Positions 46,324 through 55,111 of a stretch of DNA of 64,000 nt are shown here, in pieces. The notes beneath the pieces are model-generated. The model did no database searches, was not told the origin of the DNA, and saw only the letters and a list, made by a program, of their open reading frames with translations. Position 1 is the stretch's first letter; each line of letters opens with the position of its first letter. Both the position numbers and the translations under genes were made by a program. Source of the stretch: Variovorax sp. EL159. GTDB taxonomy: Bacteria > Pseudomonadota > Gammaproteobacteria > Burkholderiales > Burkholderiaceae_C. Where the stretch lies: contig NZ_FMUJ01000002.1 in NCBI RefSeq assembly GCF_900100965.1, positions 121,869-185,868 of the forward strand. The letters are read 5' to 3'.

Positions 46324-46961
46324 ATCGAGCGGATCCAGTCGTGCGAGGGCACGACGCAGGCCATCTTCTTGCGCAGGTTCTTGATGTGCCCGTCGACCGC
46401 GCGCTCGTTCACGTCGAGCGCTTCGGGGAACGCGGCCTCGAGCAGGTTCGAGCGCGTGAACACGCGGCCGGGGTCGCGCGACAGCGCGCGCAGCAACAGC
46501 AGCTCGCGGCGCGTGAGGTCCAGCGCATGGCCTTCCAGGCTGGCGCGCGGATCGGCGAAGCTCACCGCGGCCGAAGGCTTTGCTGCATACGGGCGTTGCG
46601 CGCGACGGCGCAGCACGGTGTTGACACGGGCCACCACCTCGCGGGGCGAGAAGGGCTTGCACACGTAGTCGTCGGCGCCCATGTCGAAGCCGCGCAGCCG
46701 GTCGGCCTCGCGCGTGCGCGCTGTCAGCATGATGATCGGATGGTCGCTGTGCGAGCGCACCTTCTCCAGCACACGCAGGCCGTCGATGCGCGGCAGCGCC
46801 ACGTCGAGCAGCGTGAGCGCGGGCGGCGCGCTGAGGATGCGGTCGAGCGCCGCCGCGCCGTCCTCGATCTGCTCGAACTCGTGGCCCGCGTCGCGCAGCG
46901 GAGGCAGCAGCAACCGGGCGCTGCTGTCGTGCCCGTTCTCGACCAGAAGGATGCGGCTCAT
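46284..46961 (-). CDS. Orphan OmpR-family response regulator with altered acidic pocket
   Basis: A 225-residue protein. The receiver keeps the phosphoacceptor Asp53 (LTLLDVALPRIDG), Thr in LTART and Lys in YVCKPFSPRE. However, the acidic pocket, normally Glu/Asp-Asp, reads LLVENGHDSS, so the second acidic residue is Asn. The DNA-binding domain (DLTRRELLLLRALSRDPGRV, NLRKKMACVVPSHDWIRSIY) is intact and close to that of the regulator at 43273. AAGGAGA precedes the start. It lies 25 bases downstream of the BamA-type gene on the same strand with no kinase beside it. Weakened Mg2+ binding and phosphorylation are inference. Confidence 0.9.
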   Translation of the reverse strand: MSRILLVENGHDSSARLLLPPLRDAGHEFEQIEDGAAALDRILSAPPALTLLDVALPRIDGLRVLEKVRSHSDHPIIMLTARTREADRLRGFDMGADDYVCKPFSPREVVARVNTVLRRRAQRPYAAKPSAAVSFADPRASLEGHALDLTRRELLLLRALSRDPGRVFTRSNLLEAAFPEALDVNERAVDGHIKNLRKKMACVVPSHDWIRSIYGVGFSFAERPA

Positions 46962-46986
46962 GCGGTGGTGTCTCCTTCGGCGCTGG

Positions 46987-49389
46987 TCAGAAAGAGGTTC
47001 CGATCTGGAACTGGAAGCGCTGGATGCGGTCGGCCGCGATGCCGTTGGCGGTGTCGGCCTTCTGGTACATCAGTGGCAGCGCATAGGCCAGCCGCAGCGG
47101 GCCCAGCGGCGAGATCCAGCTGATGCCGATGCCCGTCGATGCGCGCAGGCGGTTCTGCGCCTTCCATTGCGCATCGGTCATGCCCGTGGTGCGGTCGGCA
47201 AACACGTTGCCCGCGTCGAGGAAGGTGTACAGCCGCAGCGAACGGTCGTTGCCCGCACCCGGAAAGGGCGTGCTGAACTCCATGTTGAAGATCGCCTTGC
47301 GCGTGCCGCCGAGCGCGCCGGCGGTGACGGAGTCGGTCGGCCCGAGCGAGTTCTGCTCGAAGCCGCGGATCGAGCCGAGCCCGCCGGCATAGAAGTTCTT
47401 GAAGATCGGGAACGTGGTGCCGCCCAGTCCCTTGGCATAGCCGAGCTGGCCATTGACGGCCAGCGTGTACTGCTTGGACAGCGGAAAGTACTGCTGGTAC
47501 TGGTAGGTGGTCTTCAGGTAGCGTAGCTCGCTGCCCACGCCCAGTTCGAGGTTGGCGCTTTGCAGGCGGCCGCGCGTGGGCACCAGCGCGCTGTCGCGGT
47601 CGTCGCGCGACCAGCCGACGGTTGCGGGAATGGCCAGCTTGGTGTCGCTCGCGCACACCACGCTCGGCGCGATGCCCGTGCACTGGAAGTAGTTGAGGTA
47701 GGCCTGCGGCGTCGCGGTGTAGACGTAGGAGCCGTTGACCAGCGTGTAGGTGCCGTTGCTGCCCGGCGTGAAGGCGTAGCGCTCGACGCCGATGCCGAGA
47801 TAGACAGTGTCCAGCTCGCCCACCGGCAACCCGAAGCGCACCGAGCCGCCGTCGCTTGCGAGCTTGTAGTTGCCGTCGGCTTCGTAGTAGGGGCGGGTGG
47901 TGGTGTGAAAGAGGTTCAGCGTGCGCGAGATGCCGTCCTTCGTGAAGTACGGGTCTGTGGCGGTGAGCGAGACCGTGCGGTTGTACGAGCTGGTGTTGAC
48001 CTGCACGCCAAGGTAGTTGCCGCTGCCGAACACGTTCTCCTGCGTGATGCCGAAGGTCAGCGAGATCTTGTCGGTCGACGAATAGCCCGCGCCCAGTTGC
48101 AGCGAGCCCGTGGGTTTTTCGGTCACGTTGATCGACAGGTCGACCTGGTCGGGCGAGCCGGCGACCTCGGCGGTCTCGACGTTCACGTCGGTGAAGAAGC
48201 CCAGGCGGTCGACGCGGTCGCGCGAGAGCTTGATCTTGTTGCCGTCGTACCAGGCGCCTTCGTACTGGCGGAACTCGCGGCGGATCACTTCGTCGCGCGT
48301 CTTCGAGTTGCCGCCGATGTTGAGCCGCCGCACGTAGACGCGCCGCGAGGGCTCCGCCTTCAGCACCATCACGACGCGGTTGTTGGCGCGGTCGATCTCG
48401 GGCTCGGCCTGCACGCGTGCGAACGCATAGCCGAAGGTGCCGAAGTAGTCGGTGAAGGCCTTGGTGGTGGCGGTGACGTCTTCGCCGTTGTAGGGCGCGC
48501 CGGGGCGGATGGTGACGAGCGACTTGAACTCGTCCTCGCGGCCCAGGTAGTTGCCCGCGAGCCTGACGCCGGCCATCGCGAACTTCTGCCCTTCGGTGAT
48601 GTTGATGGTGAGCGTGATCGCCTGCCGGTCCGGCGAGATGGCGACCTGCGTGGAGTCGATGCGAAATTCGAGATAACCGCGCGTGAGGTAGTACGAGCGC
48701 AGCGTCTCCAGGTCGGCGTTGAGCTTGCTGCGCACGTACTGGTTCGACTTGGTGTACCAGGCAAGCCAGGTGCCGCTGTCCTGGTCGAACAGGTCGAGCA
48801 GCGTGCTTTCGCTGAAGTCCTTGTTGCCGACCACGTGCACTTCCTTGATGCGTGCCGCTTCGCCTTCGGTCACGGTGAACGTGAGGTTGACGCGGTTGCG
48901 CTCGACGGGCGTGACGGTGGTGATGACCTGGGCGTTGTAGAGGCTGCGGCCGATGTACTGCTGCTTGAGCTCCTGCTCGGCGCGGTCGGCCAGGGCCTTG
49001 TCGTAGGGCTGGCCTTCGGCCAGGCCGACCTCGCGCAGGGCCTTCTGCAGGGCGGCCTTGTCGAATTCCTTGGTGCCGACGAAGTCGACGTCGGCGATGG
49101 AGGGGCGCTCTTCCACGATCACGACGACCACGTTGCCGTTGACGTCGATGCGCACGTCCTTGAAAAGGCCCAGACCGAAGAGCGCGCGGATGGCGGCGCT
49201 GCCGCGCTCGTCGCTGTAGGTGTCGCCGGCCTTGATGCCGAGGGTCGCGAAGACGGTGCCGGGCTCGACGCGCTGCAGGCCTTCGAGCCGGATGTCCTTG
49301 ACGGTGAACGGATCGGTGGCCCATGCCGGAAGCGCAGCGAGAGAGGCGAGCAGCGCGGCGAGGGTCGCAAGGGACTTGGGAAGATTCAT
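46987..49389 (-). CDS. bamA: Outer-membrane protein assembly factor BamA (Omp85 family)
   Basis: An 800-residue protein. The signal peptide ends near PAWA; the mature part opens with DPFTVKDIRLEGLQRVEPGT. Five POTRA domains cover about 25-430 (for example FVGTKEFDKAALQKALREVG and GNKDFSESTLLDLFD). The 16-stranded barrel carries the family IRGFEQNSLGP motif and ends in Phe (FQFQIGTSF). It folds and inserts outer-membrane proteins. Normally bamA lies between rseP and skp/lpxD; here it lies between a NERD gene and an orphan response regulator gene, so it may be a second, specialised copy. Whether another copy exists cannot be seen in this window. Confidence 0.93.
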   Translation of the reverse strand: MNLPKSLATLAALLASLAALPAWATDPFTVKDIRLEGLQRVEPGTVFATLGIKAGDTYSDERGSAAIRALFGLGLFKDVRIDVNGNVVVVIVEERPSIADVDFVGTKEFDKAALQKALREVGLAEGQPYDKALADRAEQELKQQYIGRSLYNAQVITTVTPVERNRVNLTFTVTEGEAARIKEVHVVGNKDFSESTLLDLFDQDSGTWLAWYTKSNQYVRSKLNADLETLRSYYLTRGYLEFRIDSTQVAISPDRQAITLTINITEGQKFAMAGVRLAGNYLGREDEFKSLVTIRPGAPYNGEDVTATTKAFTDYFGTFGYAFARVQAEPEIDRANNRVVMVLKAEPSRRVYVRRLNIGGNSKTRDEVIRREFRQYEGAWYDGNKIKLSRDRVDRLGFFTDVNVETAEVAGSPDQVDLSINVTEKPTGSLQLGAGYSSTDKISLTFGITQENVFGSGNYLGVQVNTSSYNRTVSLTATDPYFTKDGISRTLNLFHTTTRPYYEADGNYKLASDGGSVRFGLPVGELDTVYLGIGVERYAFTPGSNGTYTLVNGSYVYTATPQAYLNYFQCTGIAPSVVCASDTKLAIPATVGWSRDDRDSALVPTRGRLQSANLELGVGSELRYLKTTYQYQQYFPLSKQYTLAVNGQLGYAKGLGGTTFPIFKNFYAGGLGSIRGFEQNSLGPTDSVTAGALGGTRKAIFNMEFSTPFPGAGNDRSLRLYTFLDAGNVFADRTTGMTDAQWKAQNRLRASTGIGISWISPLGPLRLAYALPLMYQKADTANGIAADRIQRFQFQIGTSF

Positions 49390-49463
49390 CGCCGCATGGT
49401 CCCTGCCAATGTCGGAGAAATTTGGGACCTTGGCCATGCCCGCCGCGTGCGGGGTGTTTCTGT

Positions 49464-50117
49464 TTATTGCAATCCGATGGCGGTTGCGCTGTTCCATCCG
49501 GTGGCCGCGAGAAGGCTTCTTTCGCGGCAGTTCTGCATGTGATGCGCGACCGACAGGTTGCCCTGGATGTCGAGCAGGCGCTGCACCGTGCGGTCGATGG
49601 CATCGGCATCGAGCAAGGGGTAGGTGCGCGCGGTGCGGCCGTTGTTGCGCACCAGCCGTGCGATGTAGGGCAGGTCTTGCTGGGTGATGACGGCAGCGGG
49701 CATCACGCCTTCGAGCTCGACGCCTTCGCAAGGCAGCAGCACGAAGTACTGCAGGCGAAGGTCTTCGGGCAGAAGGCTTCGCAGTTGCGTGGTCTTGCGG
49801 CCGCCTTGCCAGGCGGGGTCTTTCACTTCGCGTGCGCTGCTGCAGCCGTTGAGGCGAAGAAACCAGCGCGGCGGGGCCTGGTCGGACTTCTTGCGATAGA
49901 CGAAGGCGTTGCGCCAGGCCTTGATCTCGAACAGGTAGATGCCGGTTTCGCAGACGAGCACGGCGTCGATCCTGGCGGTTCGCATCGCGCAACCTTCGGG
50001 CATGGGAATGACGAGGTTGCGAAGAATGCGCAGGTGGGAGAAGGCGGGGCTGAATGCGCTGGCGAGCTGCTGCACACCCAGGGACGCGGCGATGGTGCTT
50101 TGCAATGCAATGGTCAT
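49464..50117 (-). CDS. NERD (nuclease-related) domain protein
   Basis: A 217-residue protein. Residues about 30-140 match the NERD fold: ILRNLVIPMPEGCAMRTARI, then DAVLVCETGIYLFEIKAWRN, with Asp and the ExK pair at nuclease-like positions, followed by a basic, aromatic strand. NERD domains occur in proteins linked to DNA processing, and the activity of most is unknown. AAGGAG precedes ATG 50117. It lies 74 bases upstream of the BamA-type gene on the same strand and may share its transcript. No helicase or kinase domain is fused to it. Confidence 0.85.
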   Translation of the reverse strand: MTIALQSTIAASLGVQQLASAFSPAFSHLRILRNLVIPMPEGCAMRTARIDAVLVCETGIYLFEIKAWRNAFVYRKKSDQAPPRWFLRLNGCSSAREVKDPAWQGGRKTTQLRSLLPEDLRLQYFVLLPCEGVELEGVMPAAVITQQDLPYIARLVRNNGRTARTYPLLDADAIDRTVQRLLDIQGNLSVAHHMQNCRERSLLAATGWNSATAIGLQ

Positions 50118-50213
50118 GTCGGGCTCCTTCGAGGGGCCGAGCATTGCTTGGCTTTTGGGAGACTTTTGGGATGGGGGGTGTCTTTGCGTTTTTATTCAGG
50201 ACGCTTGCGAAGG

Positions 50214-50403
50214 GCGCCCGGCATGCGGCACGGCGCGCTCGGCCCCGCTGTGCCGGCCGCTTTGCGGCTTCCCTGCGGTGCTCGCGTTTCGCGGGGTCTC
50301 GCAGAACTCGCTGCGCTCAAACAGCTGCGAGCCCTGATCCGCGAAACGCTGCGCTCCTCGGCGGCACAGAGGAGCCGAGCGCGCCGTGCCGCATACCGGG
50401 CGC
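50214..50403. repeat. Large imperfect palindrome, 30-bp arms
   Basis: In the 495-base gene-free stretch 50118-50612. The left arm 50214-50243 and right arm 50374-50403 are inverted copies with one mismatch in 30. Weaker complementarity continues inwards (CTGTGCCG and CGTTTCGCGG on the left have partners CGGCACAG and CCGCGAAACG on the right). The whole could form a long hairpin. The design is that of a dispersed intergenic palindromic element. No open frame or transposase is inside. Confidence 0.75.
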
Positions 50404-50427
50404 TGGTCGTGGCGTTGATGCCGTCGG

Positions 50428-50462
50428 CCCTCACCCCAACCCTCTCCCAGAAGGAGAGGGAG
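50428..50462. repeat. REP-like palindromic element
   Basis: The sequence CCCTCACCCCAACCCTCTCC continues with CAGAA and GGAGAGGGAG. CCCTCTCC (50440-50447) pairs with GGAGAGGG (50453-50460). This CCCTCACCCCAACCCTCTCC type is widely scattered between genes in beta- and gamma-proteobacteria. It may also act as a weak terminator. It lies just inside the gene-free stretch before the porin. Confidence 0.7.
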
Positions 50463-50612
50463 TCATGCGGGGGCGTGCCCGAAACCTGCGGTAACCAAAG
50501 CGGGTGCGCGCAAAAACAACAGTACGGCCTACCCACCAGATTCCTCCAAATTTGAACGAGACCATCCGTTCCAGCTGCTCGATGAAGAGCTGCTCAAACC
50601 GGAGAAACCTGA

Positions 50613-51773
50613 ATGAAGAAATCCCTCACGGCACTCGCCGCGCTGGCCGTTACCGGCCTGGCCTCTGCCCAATCGTCCGTTACCTTGTTCGGTGTCGTCG
50701 ATGCGGGCGTGAGCTATCAATCCGCCACTTCGCGCGACCCCCTCACGGGCGCCACCAGCAAGCAGAGCCAATGGAGCCTGGCCAACTCGGGCTACAACTC
50801 CAGCCGCATCGGTTTCCGTGGCACCGAAGACCTGGGCGGCGGGCTGGCCGCGAGCTTCTGGCTCGAAGCGCCGATCAGCAACGACGACGGTGCCAACGGC
50901 ATCTCGAGTTTCAATCGCCGCTCGACGGTCAGCCTCTCCGGTGGCTTCGGTGAAGTGCGGCTGGGCCGCGACTACACCTCGACCTTCTGGAACGACACCG
51001 TCTTCGACCCCTTCGGCACGAACGGGTCGGGCACCAACGTCATCAGCACGGTGGGCGCCAGCAGCGGCATCGGCAACACCAACTACGCGCGTGCCAGCAA
51101 CATGGTCGGCTACTTCCTGCCGGCCAATCTCGGTGGCTTCTACGGGCAGGTGCAGTACAGCTTCAACGAGAACGTGCGCACCAGCGGCACCAACCTCACG
51201 GCGGCCACCAGCAGCAATGCCGGCCGCTACATCGGCGGGCGCTTCGGCTATGCGAACGGGCCGCTCGATGTGGCATTGGCCGTGGGCCAGAACGTGGCGG
51301 TCGACACCACGTCGCTCACGCAGAAGGTGCAAACGATCAACCTCGGTGCGTCGTACGACTTCGGGCCCGTCAAGCTGTTCGGCGAAATCTCGAACGTGCA
51401 GAACAAGTTCGACATCGCCGCGGTGGGCAACAGCCACGACAGCTACAAGGGCTACCTGCTCGGCGCCAGCGTGCCGGTGGGCGCGGGCCTGATCCGCGCG
51501 TCGTACTCCACGGTGCGCTACCACGAAGGCGCCCTCGGCATCACCGGCGAGAGCCCGCGCGTCAACAAGTTCGCGCTGGGCTATGTGCACAACCTTTCGA
51601 AGCGCACCGCGCTGTATGCCACCGTCGCGCGCGTGAACAACCGCAACGACGCGGCCTACACCGGCGACCTGACCGCCGCCAGCACGACGGGCTATGGCAG
51701 CACCGGCGTGGGCTACACGGGCCTGCCGCGTTCGTCGACGGGCTACGACTTCGGCATCCGCCACGCGTTCTGA
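50613..51773 (+). CDS. Gram-negative porin (Burkholderiales type)
   Basis: A 386-residue outer-membrane protein. The signal peptide ends near LASAQ, followed by SSVTLFGVVDAGVSYQS, the usual first strand of trimeric 16-stranded general porins. RRSTVSLSGGFGEVRLGRDY and a terminal Phe (YDFGIRHAF) are typical. The constriction-loop region lies about 105-150. GGAG precedes the start by eight to nine bases. It provides diffusion of small solutes; any preference is unknown. Nearby tricarboxylate transporter genes hint at organic acids, as inference only. Confidence 0.95.
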   Translation: MKKSLTALAALAVTGLASAQSSVTLFGVVDAGVSYQSATSRDPLTGATSKQSQWSLANSGYNSSRIGFRGTEDLGGGLAASFWLEAPISNDDGANGISSFNRRSTVSLSGGFGEVRLGRDYTSTFWNDTVFDPFGTNGSGTNVISTVGASSGIGNTNYARASNMVGYFLPANLGGFYGQVQYSFNENVRTSGTNLTAATSSNAGRYIGGRFGYANGPLDVALAVGQNVAVDTTSLTQKVQTINLGASYDFGPVKLFGEISNVQNKFDIAAVGNSHDSYKGYLLGASVPVGAGLIRASYSTVRYHEGALGITGESPRVNKFALGYVHNLSKRTALYATVARVNNRNDAAYTGDLTAASTTGYGSTGVGYTGLPRSSTGYDFGIRHAF

Positions 51774-51866
51774 CCGACGGGGCGCATTGCGCGGCCGGTG
51801 CGGTCGGCGGGGCGCCTGCTCCGTCGGCTGCGCGTGGCCGTGCAAGGCGTGAGGAGATTTCAAAAA

Positions 51867-52178
51867 ATGATCGACAGAATCCGACACCTTGCGGCCGTGC
51901 TCGCCGCCACCAGCCTGACGGGCTGCATCGTGCTGCCACCGCCGATGCCTTACGGGCCACCACCGGGTTTTCGCGGGGAAGGGCCACCAGGGCCTTTCTT
52001 CAGGGAAGGCCGGCCGCCACCGATGCCCGCGTGGGACATGTGCGACGGGCAAGCCGAGGGTGCGCGCCCCGCGCTGCCGGGTCCGCGCGCGGATGCGCTC
52101 ACCGGCACCTGCGAGCGCGGGCCTTCGGGTGCGCTGGAGTTCCGCCTCTCCGGGCCGGCGAACATGGACAAACGGTAA
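51867..52178 (+). CDS. Small Pro-rich lipoprotein
   Basis: A 103-residue protein. MIDRIRHLAAVLAATSLTGC is a lipoprotein signal peptide with lipobox LTGC at Cys20. It is followed by a Pro/Gly-rich stretch (VLPPPMPYGPPPGFRGEGPP) and a short folded-looking tail with two further cysteines (DMCDGQAEG; TGTCERG). GAGGAG precedes the ATG by ten bases. The remaining function is unknown. It lies downstream of the porin gene and upstream of the two-component genes, all on the plus strand. Confidence 0.7.
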   Translation: MIDRIRHLAAVLAATSLTGCIVLPPPMPYGPPPGFRGEGPPGPFFREGRPPPMPAWDMCDGQAEGARPALPGPRADALTGTCERGPSGALEFRLSGPANMDKR

Positions 52179-52381
52179 TGAAGCGGCGGCGCTTTCTCTG
52201 GTTGAATCGCGGCTAGGATGGCCTCCGGCGGCGGCCTGCGAGCGAAGGGCCGGCCGACCGACTCCATCGCCATGAGCACCAGAACGCAGCCACTCCCCGA
52301 TCTTTCCCTTTCCACGAACCGCCTTGCCGCGCCGCACGAAGGCGCCACGTCGGTCACGCCGAGGTGATCGGGCCGACCGCC

Positions 52382-53110
52382 ATGTGGCGCTGCCTCATCG
52401 TGGAGGACGACGCCGACAACGCCCGCTACATCGCCGACGGTTTCCGTTCGCTCGGCCACGTGGCCGTGATCAGCCGCGATGGTGCCGATGCGCTGGCGCG
52501 CGCAACGGGCGAGTCGTGGGACCTGGTGATCCTCGACCGCATGCTGCCCAACGAGGTCGATGGCCTGTCGATCCTGTCGACGATGCGCGCCCTCGGCAAG
52601 AAAACGCCGGTGCTGGTGCTCAGCGCATTGAGCGCGCTCGACGAACGCGTGCGCGGGCTCAAGGCCGGTGGCGACGACTACCTGGCCAAGCCCTTCGCCT
52701 TTTCCGAACTGGCGGCGCGTGCCGAAGCGCTGGTGCGGCGTTCGCGCACGGGGCCCGAGATCCGCATGCTGCAGCTGGCCGACCTCACGCTCGATCTGGC
52801 GCGGCGGCATGTGGAGCGTGCCGGCCGGCCCATCGCGCTGCAGCCGCGCGAGTTCCGGCTGCTGGCCTATCTGATGATGCATCCGGGGCAGGTGGTCACG
52901 CGCACCATGCTGCTCGAAGCGGTGTGGGACTACCAGTTCGACCCGCAGACCAACGTGATCGACGTGCAGGTGAGCCGGCTGCGCCGCAAGCTCGATGTCG
53001 GCGGCGCGCCGACGTTGATCCACACCCTGCGCGGCGTGGGCTATCGGCTGGCGCTGGGTCATGGCGATGGCAATGGCGATGCGCCCGACATCCGGGAAGC
53101 GCCCCCATGA
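52382..53110 (+). CDS. OmpR-family response regulator
   Basis: A 242-residue protein. The receiver domain has CLIVEDDADN, phosphoacceptor Asp52 (LVILDRMLPNEVDG) and Lys in YLAKPFAFSE. The winged helix includes IALQPREFRLLAYLMMHPGQ and ends LIHTLRGVGYRL. I chose ATG 52382, the usual start one residue before the first strand; GTG 52364 in frame is an alternative. It is coupled by ATGA to the kinase gene. It may control the TctB-TctA genes that follow, by position. Confidence 0.93.
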   Translation: MWRCLIVEDDADNARYIADGFRSLGHVAVISRDGADALARATGESWDLVILDRMLPNEVDGLSILSTMRALGKKTPVLVLSALSALDERVRGLKAGGDDYLAKPFAFSELAARAEALVRRSRTGPEIRMLQLADLTLDLARRHVERAGRPIALQPREFRLLAYLMMHPGQVVTRTMLLEAVWDYQFDPQTNVIDVQVSRLRRKLDVGGAPTLIHTLRGVGYRLALGHGDGNGDAPDIREAPP

Positions 53111-54474
53111 TCAAGACCTTGCGCCAGCTGTGGCGCTCGGTCGGGTTCCGGCTCGCGTTCTATTACGGCCTGCTCGTGGCGATCACGATGCTTGCCGCGC
53201 TGGCCATCGTCTACATGCAGACCGTCGGCGTGCTGCAGCAGCGCATGGTGCGGCAGGTGTCGGCCAGCGTGCAGCAGCTGATGGTGCGCTACGACGCGCG
53301 CGGCCTGGACGGCGTGGCGGGCGAGATCGGCTTTGCGCTGTCCGACGGGCGCAATTCCGACAACGAGATCTACCTGCTCACCGACCGCGAAGGCCGCAAG
53401 CTCGCGGGCAACCTCGACCAGACGCCGTCGCTTGCGCCCGATGCGGGCGACGGTGTGCACCGGCGCGTGGTGCGCTCGGGCCAGAGCGCCATCGGCTACC
53501 TCGTGATGCGGCACCTGCCCGATGGCGCCCTGCTGGTGGTGGGGCACGACCTGCGCGACCAAGAGTCCATCGAGTCGCTGGTGGCGAGCGCAAGCGCGGC
53601 GGCGGGCATCGTCGCGGTGCTGCTGCTGATCGGCGGCACCTTCGTCTTCAGGCAGGAGCTTGAACGCAGCGTGGGTGCGGTGCGGCGCACGGCCGCGCGC
53701 ATCGCGGCGGGCGAGCTGCAGGAACGGGTGGCGCCGTCGGGCCAGGAAGACGAGTTCGCGCTGCTCGAGAACGATATCAACGCGATGCTCGACCGCATCC
53801 AGTCGCTGATGGACGGCGTGCGCCATGTGTCCAACACCATCGCGCACAACCTGCGCACGCCGCTCACGCGCGTGCTGGTGCGGCTGCGCGCGGTCGAGCA
53901 GGAGCTGGGCGGCAACGACGTGCAGCGCCAGGCCGTGGCCACCGCGATCCGCGAACTCGACGAACTGGCGGTGGTGTTCGAGAAGCTGCTGCAGATCGCC
54001 GAGGTCGAGGCCGGTGCGCGGCGCCAGCAGTTCGCGCCAGTCGCGTTGCACGTGATTGCCGACGACGTGGCGGAGCTGTATGAGGCAGTGGCCGAGGTGC
54101 AGGGCATCACGCTGCTGCGCGAGCCGGTCGACATCGCGGTGGCGCTGGGCGACCGCGATCTGCTGGCGGGCGCGGCGGCCAACCTGCTCGACAACGCGCT
54201 CAAGTACGCGGGCACCGGCGCCACGGTGCGCATCGGCACGCACACGGTGGACGGCCGCGCGCAGCTCTTCGTGCAGGACAACGGGCCGGGCATTCCGGCG
54301 GCCGAGTTCGAGCGCATCGGCGTGCGCTTCCACAGGCTGGACCGCAGCACGCCGGGGCACGGGCTGGGGCTGGCCAGCGTGCAGGCCGTAGTCGCGTTGC
54401 ATGGCGGCCGGCTGCAGCTGCACGATGCGGCGCCGGGCCTGCGCGTGTGCATCGACCTGCCGGCGGGCGACTGA
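53107..54474 (+). CDS. Sensor histidine kinase
   Basis: A 455-residue membrane kinase. Transmembrane helices lie at about 15-38 and 158-182, with a periplasmic sensor of about 120 residues between. HAMP follows (AVRRTAARIAAGELQERVAP), then the phosphoacceptor His247 (SNTIAHNLRTPLTRVL) and an ATPase domain (NLLDNALKYAG; VQDNGPGIP; GHGLGLASVQAV). It is translated in overlap with the response regulator gene. TctD/TctE systems are often next to tct transporter genes, but the sensor here is not clearly of the TctE type, so I leave the ligand open. Confidence 0.93.
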   Translation: MIKTLRQLWRSVGFRLAFYYGLLVAITMLAALAIVYMQTVGVLQQRMVRQVSASVQQLMVRYDARGLDGVAGEIGFALSDGRNSDNEIYLLTDREGRKLAGNLDQTPSLAPDAGDGVHRRVVRSGQSAIGYLVMRHLPDGALLVVGHDLRDQESIESLVASASAAAGIVAVLLLIGGTFVFRQELERSVGAVRRTAARIAAGELQERVAPSGQEDEFALLENDINAMLDRIQSLMDGVRHVSNTIAHNLRTPLTRVLVRLRAVEQELGGNDVQRQAVATAIRELDELAVVFEKLLQIAEVEAGARRQQFAPVALHVIADDVAELYEAVAEVQGITLLREPVDIAVALGDRDLLAGAAANLLDNALKYAGTGATVRIGTHTVDGRAQLFVQDNGPGIPAAEFERIGVRFHRLDRSTPGHGLGLASVQAVVALHGGRLQLHDAAPGLRVCIDLPAGD

Positions 54475-54490
54475 CGGCGCTGCGTTCGCC

Positions 54491-54522
54491 ACATTGCCAA
54501 ACGGCAATGTTCTGTTCATACA
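54491..54522 (+). promoter_or_regulatory. tctB: Inverted repeat and promoter-like boxes before tctB
   Basis: ACATTGCC-AAAC-GGCAATGT (54491-54510) is a perfect 8-bp inverted repeat. TTGCCA at 54494-54499 and CATACA at 54517-54522 are 17 bases apart and could be -35 and -10 elements of a tctB promoter, so the repeat would overlap the promoter as an operator. Alternatively the hairpin may help end the kinase transcript. Confidence 0.5.
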
Positions 54523-54589
54523 CACCGGGCACCTGAATTCCTAGGATCGGCTGCGCACGTCTTGTGCCGAGTTCCAGGAGACATCAACG

Positions 54590-55078
54590 GTGAGAATCAA
54601 GAGTCAGAGAGATTTCTGCTCGGGCGTCCTTTTCAGCGCCTTCGGCGTGGCCTTCGCATGGGGTGCCACGACCTACAACGTCGGCAGCGGCGCCCGCATG
54701 GGCCCCGGTTATTTCCCGCTGATCGTGGGCATCCTCATTGCGCTGATGGGCGTGATGATCACGCTCAAGGCATTGACGGTGGAGACCGAAGACGGCGAGC
54801 CCATCGGCCGCATCGCATGGAAGCCGCTGGTGTTCATCATCGGCGCGAACCTGATGTTCGGCGTGCTGCTCGGCGGCCTGCCCAGCATCGGCCTGCCGTC
54901 GATGGGGCTGATCGTCGCGATCTATGCGCTGACCTTCATCGCGAGCCTGGCGGGCGACAACTTCGGCTGGAAGGGCGTGACCGTGCTCGCCAGCATCCTG
55001 GCGCTGGGCAGCTACCTGGCCTTCGTGGTCGCGCTCAAGCTGCAGTTCCAGGTGTGGCCCACCTTCATCGCCGGCTGA
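54590..55078 (+). CDS. tctB: Tripartite tricarboxylate transporter small subunit TctB
   Basis: A 162-residue membrane protein with four predicted spans. The TctB pattern is seen as SGVLFSAFGVAFAWGATTYN and GSGARMGPGYFPLIVGILIA near the N-terminus. It starts with GTG, with AGGAG nine bases upstream. It forms the membrane complex with TctA and needs a periplasmic TctC-type binding protein, which is not encoded in this window. It is 33 bases before tctA. Confidence 0.92.
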   Translation: MRIKSQRDFCSGVLFSAFGVAFAWGATTYNVGSGARMGPGYFPLIVGILIALMGVMITLKALTVETEDGEPIGRIAWKPLVFIIGANLMFGVLLGGLPSIGLPSMGLIVAIYALTFIASLAGDNFGWKGVTVLASILALGSYLAFVVALKLQFQVWPTFIAG

Positions 55079-55111
55079 TCCGCGCAGAACAACAAGAACA
55101 CGACAAGAAAA

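Noticed and set aside
50118..50612. Open frames inside the palindrome region before the porin
   Set aside because: They exist because of the inverted repeats and have no start signals or protein character.
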